From Bedellia somnulentella (taxonomy: Eukaryota > Arthropoda > Insecta > Lepidoptera > Bedelliidae), in NCBI GenBank assembly GCA_963576735.1, contig OY755187.1, positions 5,208,001 through 5,272,000 on the forward strand: a stretch of DNA of 64,000 nt, in the 5' to 3' direction. The notes under the pieces are model-generated. The model was not told the DNA's origin. It made no database searches and saw nothing but the letters and a program-made list of their open reading frames with translations. Positions 34,541 through 46,500 of this stretch are shown piece after piece. The position numbers and the translations under genes are program-made. Numbering within the stretch: position 1 is the stretch's first letter; every line of letters begins with the position of its first letter.

Positions 34541-37500
34541 GTAATTTTTATATATTTTATGTATGTATGTGATATGCTGAACAGGTGCTCGTTGATGAGG
34601 TGGAAGTAAGGCAGCTGAGCCCCGAAAATAATGAAGAGGCGCTGGAACGGCGCCCAGCAGACGAAGAATGCTATCACTACTGCCGCTGGAATGAACGTTT
34701 AAATTTGATCTTAAGGTGGTCTTAAAAGGTTTTATTTTATTTTTTTTGTAGGTAAGTAGTTAGTTAACGGTAGTTGTAGGTAACGTAAGATAATGTATAC
34801 TTATAATAAATCTGTAGAGAGGTCAATTCTGTACATGAAATATATTTTCAAAATAACTATCAGAGGGTGATAAGGGATCGATACTGATGCCAAAAATGCA
34901 ATCAGTAAATTTTTTGTCTGTCTGTCTGTCTGTCTGTCTGTCGGTTTGTATGTGCCTTATGGAAACAAAAACTACGCGACGGATTTTAACGAAACTTAGC
35001 ACAATTATTCTTCATACTCCTGGGCAGGTTTTTGTATACTTTCCAGCAGAGTAGTAAAGGGGAATTTTGGGAAATTTTGGGAAAACGGGAGAAGTTACTC
35101 CATTTTTTAAGTTTCCGTCGCGTGTGCAGCCTTAATGGTTAAACTTACATAGAAATCATGTGTGACGGAAATATTTTTCATAAAATTATCTAAAAAAAAA
35201 TCCTCCACAGTTTATGTCTATCTTTTATGGTTGACTCACAATAACACGTGTAATTCCTGATAGCTTAGCAGTTCGGAACATTCTGATTATATTTGTTTAC
35301 TCTTGCGTTTGATAACCTCTCACTCACGTAACTACATTACGTAATTATTTCTTTTTTAGATTGTTATAAATACTTCATAGCGTTTTATTCCAAAATTTGC
35401 TATTAAACGGAAATACTGAACCGTTCATGAAAACGCATTCAAAATGACAAAACTACACTGTTCAGGGAGTGCTATAAATATAATAAATTAAAAACATTGC
35501 GCTAAATTTCACAATGCTTGAGCAGTGACTGAAGAAAGAAACCTCAAATATTTAAAAAAAACAGCGCTACCCGTGCGAAGCTGGGCCGATCCACTAGTAG
35601 TAAAATATTATTAAGTTTGTCAACTTTTATGTATTTAATCACTTTGGTTCATAAAATGTTTTCCTATTTTTCACTAAATATGTAGTTAAAATTTAGAGTT
35701 AGAGCAGTATTTTTAGTACCTTTATTATTATTAGTACCTTTCGGTCACTCTTTTTTCATAATGTCTTTCATGTTAAAAACTCTTTAACAATTGCTAAAAA
35801 TATAAATACGTTTTTTTCATCATGCTAATAAATTTCAATTTTTTATCGTGTAGTAAAATCCTTAGCAAACATTTCGTCATTCCAAATCTAAGAAGCCATT
35901 ATCAAGAATTAACACGATATTTAACTAGATGACTTGACTATTGAAACTAACAGCAAATATTAGGAAAACCGATTTAATTGAAGTCTAAACGATTGGACAA
36001 AAAATAACATAAACTCTTCTTGAGCTATGGCGTGACAAATCCTGCTTGTCACTCCTAATGGCTTTTTACCAAGCTCAGAGTCCAGTTTTCCATTAAGGGC
36101 CTCCCTCGAAAATTTCACTGATTTTGGTAGTTTTCAAACTCAATGAAACCTGCTCAATGAAACAATCACACTCTAAATAAAATATATGTTCAAGTTCAAT
36201 ATCTTTTCTTTAATAATGACGGTTCTCATTCGTTTTCAATAATAATCGACTAAGAAAAAAAATAATTTGTGGGGGGCTTTTTTATCGTAAAGTCTGATAT
36301 TGCTGTCAGAATACTGCATATATGTTATCGATTACGTAATATTTGCGTAGACAACTGAGTAGTCTATCATCTGTATGAATAATTTTTAGTCTTTTCATCC
36401 TAATTATGGAGTTATAAAGCAAAAACCCTAAATTTCAATGTCAATCTGGAGCGGGTCCCTGTGCGGAGAACGGGGCGGCAGATGGCTGTTAGCCTTCATG
36501 CGCAGAGCTTGTGTCGAATTTTTCTGTAATAGAGCTGCTTGCCGCTTCCCGCGCTTTTTAGATAATTTATTTTGGTTGTGCGCAACATAGTCGCTTGTTT
36601 TGCTTTACATTATAAGTTTGATAACAATCGTAATATTATCGTTAATTTCACCCTGTTTAGATAGTACGAAATGGTCCAACGCATTAGGGGCCATGCGCTG
36701 TTGATGTGGGCGTGAGTTCAAATCTTCTATCCGGGACATGCTTTTTGTTTATTTCTTTCCTCGTAAAATTATTTTGTTTCGGTTATGATGATAAATGCAT
36801 GATTAAAAATACTGCGCATAATTCTGTTTTGTGAATACGCTCGTTTTATCCTAATGTTCTGTAAATCCAGCTGAAACAATTATTATCTTTTTGCTTTAAA
36901 TTTATGTGATGTTTTTACATATTTTTTTAGTAAGATTAAAAATATTGTTTACCTTATAATAACGTCGGAAAATTAAATAAAGGAAACAAACATGTGCAGA
37001 AAATCGAAAATTTCCAATTAAACAAAAAAAATTTGAACAACATACATACTCACGGCTATAAATTCCTAAAAGGGAAAAAATATTAAAAAAAGGTTCGCTA
37101 AACAGAGGGCTCAGATAATGAATGCAAAATTGTAAGTACAAATTTTTCTACCAATAAAACACTTTAGGCATATTTTATATATTGCACGGAACATAGTCGA
37201 AAAGTTTTGCCATATATTATATTGTTCGTTCGCAATCCTAATATAATCGTCAATTTCGACTCATAGCTGTAAGATCGAAGTGGTGTAACGCGTTAAACGT
37301 TTCACGCTCAGTGATGAAGGTACAGAGTTCGATCCTCCTTGCGATAGTATTTTGTTTGTTTTTTATTCGTAAAATAAGTATTCTTTTATTTTCTCCTTCG
37401 GATCACGATGAATGCATTATTAAAAATACCTGCTGCTATTTATTCTGTTTTGTAAATATGCTTGTTACGTTTTACCCTATAGCTATGTTCCGTGAATAAT

Positions 37501-40500
37501 CTTACCTTCTAACTTTTCTTTTAAATCTGGGTGTTTTTTTTTATTATTTATATGATGTCTATTACACTTCTCCACTTTAGTCATATTTCTACTTTTTAAG
37601 AAAAAATATATAATTATCTTAATATATGTATTCGAACCGTTCTTCGATCAATTATTTTGATCCATTGTATTTCATTCATGTGCTATTAATTCTGATTTAG
37701 GCTCCAAAAACGTATTGCTTTACAAGGGGATGAGAAATATGCAATAAATCAGGAACCTCAATCATCTCGCCAAGTTCAATTAACAGAGTAAGTAAAATAG
37801 ACCAGGAGCTGATATTTATAAATTTTTAGTCTTTCATTGAACTTTGTATTTTTAAATAAATTGTGAAAAAGTTATCATACCCAATTGAGCCTTTCAGTTC
37901 AACTGAGATGATGGAAGAAAGTGTATTTTCGTCCCACAATACCGACAGGGAGAAATCATTGGAGAACACGGCTACTGTATCCAATGCACCTGAACTAGGC
38001 TCATCAACTGTGATAATAGTGCTCTTAAACGCACCTTTACTTTTGTATTTAAAAAAAACGTAAAAGTATATTAATTTAAAGATTAACAGCACCATCACCA
38101 TGCCATGCTTTTTCAACACAGTAAAACGAACGATGCATGTGCTCGAATATATTAAAGATTAGCACTGATATTAACAGACTGTTAATTTAACAATAAATAA
38201 CCCTTTTAAGTCCGGTATATTCCGAACTTCTGTCTCTTTTATTATTTAAGTTATTTAGTCGCGGTGGATAAGTTATTTAATATAGCTATCTTGCACAATT
38301 TGGCGTAAAAACTATTTTATATGAGTTGAAGTATATTTTCAGCCGTAAAATTTCGGGAAATGTGAATTTAGATAATCAAGAAAACTTTTGAACAAACCTC
38401 TAATTAATTAAATGAACAAGTACAAAAGACGCACATTTATAGCCTCCTTCAAACAAGAAACTACAAACAGGTATTCATGAATCTGTGCCTACAAATACCT
38501 AGTTATAACTTAGTTTTTAATATTGAAAAGAACCTTAAGAATTGCCCTTTGCTTTCTGCACCATCTCAATAAAATGATAATTTTTATGAAAATTATTTGG
38601 GTTTTATAATTTACTTATGTTGAATCAGTAGTAAGTAAGTATTCATGAAAAAAATGCCTAATCCTGTTCTATAATTTGAGTCGATTTTTTGTTCAAGTGT
38701 GGATTTTTGACGTCGAGATATTATTATTATATAATTACACGTTACTTCATTTCTACTGCCATCCACGTACACTTTGTTGTGTCGGTTAAGAATAACATAA
38801 ACCCCTTTTACTATGTCACGTGAAACGTATCATCACGACACCAACATTCTTTTCGACATGTTCCCCTGCTATATTCCAAAGGTATCAAGAAATAAGTTTT
38901 GTGGAAATAAAGTTATTGTACTGTTGAAGTATTTGTTTTATTTTTATAACAATATTCACTTAGCGAAACATAATTAACACATATATCAATACGCCGCGCC
39001 GATCGTACAACGTAGTACGAGACTGTTTTGGTAGATGGCGCTATATCTACATCTATATCGCTATAATCTATAGTTATCATAGTTGCTAATAGATGGCTTG
39101 TTTTACGAGTTCTATTAAAGGTGAGGAAACGGCAGGGGGAAGCCCAAATGCCGTTTCAAGGTTCTCACTTTTTCGTGGGACGCCCTTAACTGTCTCAACT
39201 TTTGAAATACACTAGTTATACCAAATTAGACAAAAAGATAACAAAATATCTATAAATAAAATATAATAAATAAAGCAAATCGAAAACATTCTAACGAAGG
39301 CCAAAGTCCATAGTGAAAAGAATAAAAGAGCATGTATGAGAAGATTGATGAATGTGACATTTAAGCATGAGAGATTTGTTAGGATCGTACATAGTTGCAA
39401 TCTATAATCTCTGCCTACCTCAATAGGAACAACAGGCGTGAGTATAAGTAAGTATAACAAAATATGAACGAAATATTCCAGCCAAGATGCATTGTACAGA
39501 TATATATGTTATAAATGATATTACTGTTAGACTATTCTTTCATGATATTAACCTTTTATACATCGGCTCAGAAATTGAATACAACGTCAATTTTAAGCAA
39601 ACACCTTTGATACATTTATTTGGAAAGAATGTGAAGTCTGAATGCATTGTAGAATAAAAATTGTTAGAATACAATAAACAAGTCTTCATTGCACATAAAA
39701 AAGAAAAAACATTTACAGATAAACAGGATTAAATAACAAAAGTACAATTGGCGGTCTCACCATTAAAATATCTTCCAGACAACCTTTGAATGGAGAGGTC
39801 AATAAATGATAGTCACGTGATATAGATGTCCAACAACATGGTGAAACAGACAACTATGCCTTAATGTACATAAACATAGTTTTAGAATAGAATAGAATAG
39901 AATAGAAAACTCTTTATTGTACATCAAATATGGAAAAACAATTACAAATACACAGAACGAATTAACAAAAGTACAATTGGCGGTCTTATCACTAAAAGCG
40001 ATCTCTTCCAGACAACCTTTGAATGGAGAGGTCAATAAATTAGAGTCATGTGAGATAGATGTACAACAACATGGTGAAACTGATATGATAACTATGCGTT
40101 AATCTGCACAAACAATACAACAATCCAATCATACTTAAATCTAGTTATGAAATAATAAACTATTAACAAACATATAAATACTATGGTAAAATAAATTAAA
40201 CTTATTATAATACATATAAATATTATGATACATATTTTTATTTATATACTTAATATATATAATTTAATTTGCAACAGTACGATATCGTATTATAGCGTTT
40301 CAGTGAGGTAGTGCTATTTTACCATATCCTTGAAAATAGATTGGGATTTAGCCTGACGAATCTCTACCGGAAGTGCGTTCCACAATTAAACAGCCTGCAC
40401 AGTGAAGGAGGAGCCATAGTAATTGGTTGAATGGGAGGGAATGCTTAATAGAAGATTATGTTCAGGACGTAGATTAAGATCGTGGGAAGAGGAGAGAAAT

Positions 40501-43500
40501 TGAAAACGTTCTTTAAGATAGAAAGGGGTGGCAGGATTGAACAAAATAGAGTAAAGGAGAGAAAGTGTATGTGCATTCCGGCGGAGACGAATAGGAATCC
40601 ATTTCAGTTGAGTGCGATATACAGATACATGATCATATTTCCTCAATCCAAAAATAAACCTAATGCAAAAGTTTTGGAGGCGCTCAAGTTTATTAAGTTG
40701 CTCTTCAGTTATATCAAGGTAGCAGGTATCAGCATAGTCAAGAAGGGGCAAGAGAAGTGATTGAGCTAACGCAGTTTTAGTAGCAGTAGGAAGAAAATTA
40801 CGCAATCTTCTGAGGGATCCCGCTGAAGCGAACATCTTTCGCCTAACCATTTCTAATTGTGGCACCCAAGATAGGGTGTTGTCTATCATTATCCCTAGGT
40901 TTTTTACTGTAGGGCTAAAAGGAATTGATGTTCCGTGAAATAATATAGGCGGTAGTGAATTATAGTCGATCCTAGATATAATTCGAGAACTACCGACTAT
41001 AATTATCTGTGTCTTATTTGGATTCACTTTTCATTCAAAATCCGCTCCAAATCAACATTAATCAAATTTATGGACATATTTAATCGGTCAAAATTAATCT
41101 GTGTGCAAATCTGAAGATCATCTGCATAAAGGTGGTAGGAAGAAGTTAGTTGAAGAGAAATACTATTAATAAATATAGCAAATTAAAGAGGAGACAACAC
41201 ACCGCCTTGTGGAACACCGGCAGTTAACTCGCACCAGGGAGAGTAAGACTCCTCGATGCGAATAAGCTGCCGTCGTCCTAGTAGATAACTACGAAACCAG
41301 TCAATCACCGTTGGAGATATGTTAAGAGAACGAAGTAAAGCTAATAATATTTCGAAGTCAACTGTGTTGAAGGCACTACTAAAATCTAGCAATGCTAGGA
41401 TAGTCAGCAGACCCTTATCCATCTCCAAACGAATGTCGTCAGTAATTTTGACAAGAGCCGTGACAGTACTGTGAGAAGGACGGAAACCAGATTGAAAAGG
41501 ATTAAGGAGATCATTTTTAGTGAGAAAGTCACTGAGTTGTCTATTAACCAGTCCTTCAAGAACTTTAGAAAGGAAAGGGAGTATAGATATAGGACGATAT
41601 TCAGAAAAGGACTTAGGATTGACTTTTTTAGGAATAGAGGAAAATATACTATATATCTAAATATATAATATATTCCTATATATAATTTATAGGAATACTT
41701 TTTTCCATATTGTTGGAAATGATCCTGAGGATATGAAATTGTTAAAGATTTTTGGTGATAACGGGAACAATTATGTCGAGGATAGGCAATATCATTTTAC
41801 GGCTAATACAATCACCGCCTACTGCGTTTGATGTAATAGATGTAATGTTCTTATTAATCATCACAATCGGAGAATTGACACATATTAAAGGGTGGATGAT
41901 CCGGAGTTGGAAATGCAGAAAGATAATTTAATGTTTCAGCCTTTTGAAAACCTATAAAGGCAGAAGATTCTTTATTTACATCAGTAGGTCGAGATTTAAA
42001 TTTAGACTTGGCACGTGCTTTTTTAGTCAAAAGATTTTTAATATCAGTACTGAGCCATGGTGCCGGTAAATGTTTCATTTTCACCGCTTTTATTGGTGCA
42101 TGAACGTCGTAAAGTGCTGTGAGTAGAGTATTAAAAATGTTCACTTGTTCATCGACAGTATCCGCTGTAGTACATGACGTCTAGTCAATGTTCGAGGCAT
42201 CATGTCGCAGCCTATCCAGATCTATACTACCAAAGCTGCGTTGCAGAAGAATTTTTGACTTATTTTTAGGAGGGCGAAGTTTATAGGACAAGTACAGAAG
42301 ATCGTGATGAGAAAAAGCATCAGCCGGAGTTTGTCCATGAAGAGCAACATGATTTGGAGAAGAGACAGCTATAAGGTCTAAAAGAGACGGCGTACAATTT
42401 GGTAAGTTATGAGTGGCATCAAGAGGTAGAATATGAAAATTACTACTTTGGAAAATTGAAACTAGGGATTTAGAGCGGAAATCTCCTTTTTTAAGACAAG
42501 TGTTAAAATCACCAATAATAATGGAGTGGTCGTACGAGGGAGTAAGGTCTTCCAAGAGTTAGTTTTTTAGTTTCTAAGTTTAATCTTTTTTTATAATATC
42601 AATAAATTAAAAAATTAAAAGCCACACAAATTACAAGTATTGCAAAATAACACGCATTTATAAATAGCATTTTCTAAGACTTAGCGATTGCACATTACAA
42701 TTAAAACAACTATTTATTTTCGGACATTTAAACGCGTGTTATTACATGGAAGAAGAGTCTCCCTATGATCATGATACCTGAGGAGTTCTTGAAACGTCGA
42801 GCTTTAAAAAACATATAATAACACGCGATTAAGTACTAAAAAATCAATAGCTGTTTTAACACGCTTTATATTCTTACCCAACATTCTGATGATTATCTTT
42901 CTGGATTTAATTTGACGAGTTTCTCCATGCACTTGGCCGTTTAAAAGATTTAGCTTTCTTTTTTCATCATTCTGTGTTCTCCTGCATAAATTAAGAAACA
43001 ATATTAGTAACTCTAATACCTATTCGGGGTTCTGCAGCTTAAACTATGATGTATCTACCCCTTTCTACCCACGGGTGTCGTAAGAGGCTATTATGTATAT
43101 AGGGCTTTTACCTTACAAAGTGGTCTTTACCCGTGGCTTTTGGTTGGTGGACCCATTACTTAACATTACTTAATTTCTACCATCTTGTCCCCCTCATCTT
43201 CCAAATGTGACTGAGGAGTTTCTAGCTCTAAAGCTCTGGCTACCTCTTTTTAGGATTTATGGCCGTGAGTATATGTATGTATGTGATCATAAAAAGTGCA
43301 GCGATTTTGCAGTCTCAAAACTCTATAAGATCATTCCAATTCCAGTTATTAAAATATGTAGCGATGAAAAAGGTAAACGAGCCGTACCTTATATGGAGTG
43401 CCATCCTCACATAGAGACACAGTATCAAAACCGCTGGAACGAAGAAGAAGAAAACGCTGCTCAGTTCAAGAAGTGGTGAGGATGTCGTGAGGGAACAGAA

Positions 43501-46500
43501 AGCTGATTGCATTGATATATTGCCGGAATCTGGAAAAAAAAGACATGAAAATGACACATTGACCTGGAGGATTGTCAGAGGCACTTAAACTTCTGAACAA
43601 CATATGAAGTTTTTTCATGAGTACTAAAGAGTTATTTCTCAGTCATGTGGGTTTTCTTACAAAGTATATTCTTACTGTTAATGACCTTGGTAAATGAAGC
43701 TCACTTATGATTGCAGAAGTTAAATAAAGTAGTAGGCCCAATTAATGTCTTGAACTATGCATCAAATCAATCATAGCACCAAAGGCGCTTCTTTTTATAC
43801 CATCACGGCCCATAATATGACCCCACTGAGACTCTCGATCCTACTACTAACTACAGGTTGTTGATACTGCGGGTTGGCAGACTAACGATTACAACCGTTA
43901 AGGTAGCCAATTGTATTCGCTACCCTCTTAAATATACACACATGTTTATTGCCGGATAAACCTTTAATTCAGCTTGCAATATCCTACCAAAATAGGTTTA
44001 ATTTCACATATTCATTTTGTGGGTGACCACCAAGAATAGAACTTGAGGCCTTCGGACAACATAAATACATACATACACATACTCACGGCTATAAATCCCT
44101 AGAAGGGGTAGCCAGAGCTAAGGAATTAGAAATACAACAACACTTCGGACAACTCACTTTATAATTGTGAAACACATAAAAAATTGTCTTTGCAAACGAT
44201 CCAAGGGTCTTTTTAAATCTCATCAATTGCCGGTTTAAAAAAAAAACCTTCCTGACAAGTATTGAATCGAAATGTATAGTTAATGTCAATAAACATATAG
44301 CCTATTTTAATCAAGGTATTAAAGAAATTTAAGATATAGAAGACGACCTCACATAACCTTTGAAGGCCAGATAAAAAGGCTTTAAAAAGGCGGGTGTCCC
44401 TGCCTAGCTAAATAGAAACTAATGGCGTGAGTAAAAGTATGTAATAAAGAGCTCCAACGCCTCCAACACGTGTATCTTAAAAGCTTTCATTTTAAAAGCA
44501 CAACTTTCATGACACTTAATAATCTCATTTTCTCGGCCAAAGGTTTGTGGAATATTCCATTAAGTTTCCCATTTCTAGTTGCACAGAGCCGAGGTTAAGT
44601 AAACGACAGCTATGTCACATTCTGTAAGCTTTACTACATTCATATAGTGTATTATGAACGTTATGTACTTATTAATTTATGTAAATAAGCGGACAATAAA
44701 AAAGGATCACTTGCGGGAGAGAAGTGGAAAAATAAAAACTACTATAACGACAGTTCTTCAACGACTATCCATTCTCCTGTGTAATATTTTTTATGCTTTA
44801 GCTAAACCCCGGAATGTTAACGTCGTTAATGTTCTACTACGCTAAGCTGTTTATTCCACGTATCATTGGCAATCATTTCCATTTTATTGTTTACTTTTCT
44901 ATTGGAGCCGTGCCGAGCGTTAAGCCGTGTAGTGCCGGCTTAGAATGTCGCTACCCCTTTCTACCCACGGGTGTCGTAAGAGGCGACTTCAAGGGTATTG
45001 GGGCTTTTCATTGGATTTTTGGGCGATGCGGTTGGAGACCCATCACCAAAAACCTTTATTTTTACCATCTTTTCCCCACTCAACTTCCAAAAGTGGCTGA
45101 GGAATTTCTGATTCCTTAGCTCTGGCTACCCCTTCTAGGGAAATATAGCCGTAAGCATATGTATGTAGCATATGTATGTATTTTCTATTGGAGCACCCGT
45201 GATAGCTGAATAGGTAGAATACCGCTTATCGCGCAGACGATGAGGGTTCAAATCTCGGGTCGGGGCCTACACCAATTCGTCTTTTTATAGTCATATATGT
45301 GGTTAATTTATCGTGGTAGTTAACGGCGAGGGAAAACTTAGTGAGGAAACCCACATGGCTAAGTTCTTTGTCGTGTGACAGTGTATTCGTGCAACACGGT
45401 GTTAGGCCTGCCCCCTATAACGTGAGTACACTGTCCAAGCAAAACGTGAGTACTCTGGATCTGAATTATCCTGAATCTAATTCGATCCTAAATCCAAACA
45501 ACTATAATCCAATGCCGATGGGTTGAAAATAAACTCGTAATAAACCGGCTAATGCATATTCTCATTGAATATATTGTTACAACCGTAATGTAAGATTTGA
45601 CCGAATTACAACAAGGAAAAATAAAAGAAAACCGACTTCATAGTTGATAAATCAACGGAAAATAAACAATCGAGTACTTAAAAGTAAGAAATAAGTTTTT
45701 TTATTAAATATGATTACTGTGATTAACACCATAGGAATTTCTTAATTCCACACGCGTCAGTTCAATCTAGGTAGGTTGAATCTTAATAAGGGAAAGAAAA
45801 ATTTCGACACAGGCGGGAATCGAACCCGCGACCTCGGGTATACGCCCCCGTCGCTCTGCCAATTAAGCTACCGTGTCAATGGCTGCCAGCGCGTAATTCT
45901 TTTGTCCTTTGTTTCTTTTACACTTTTAAGTAATGTTTGCGTTCCCTACCTCCGAATTTTTCACAAATTCGGAAGGCCACTTGTCTACCTTTTCAGATAG
46001 AATGCAAATGTTGAGAACGCTTAACTATCACATAATTTGAATGTTTTTGTTCATGAAAACCTCATGTGGGGATTATCACTAATAAATAAAGAATAAATAA
46101 AGGAAAGAAAAATTTCGACACCGGCGGGAATCGAACCCGCGACCTCGGGTATACGCCCCCGTCGCTCTGCCAATTGAACTACTGTGTCAATGGCTGCCAG
46201 CGCGAAATTCTTCTGTCCTTTGTTTCTGTTACACTTTTAAGTAGTGTTTGCATTCCCTACCTCCCAACTTTTTACAAATTCGGAAGGCCACTTGTCTACC
46301 TTTTCAGATAGAATGCAAATGTTGAGAACGCTTAACTATCACATAATTTGAATAATAATAATATATATAGCCGTGAGTACATATGATGTATAAATGAATG
46401 TAGATATATTATATAACTAAATCTGTTATTTGTGTGCAGCAAAAATAAAGGCCTGACACTACTACTCCGCTATAAGTGAACTTCCCATAATAAATTATTC

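Noticed and set aside
43207..43479. Plus-strand frame at 43.2-43.5 kb
   Set aside because: It runs from SINE-A into the antisense of the receptor TM5 exon.
45806..46190. Functional tRNA genes at 45.8 and 46.1 kb
   Set aside because: Anticodon arm is irregular and the heads belong to a duplicated longer repeat, so SINE is more likely.
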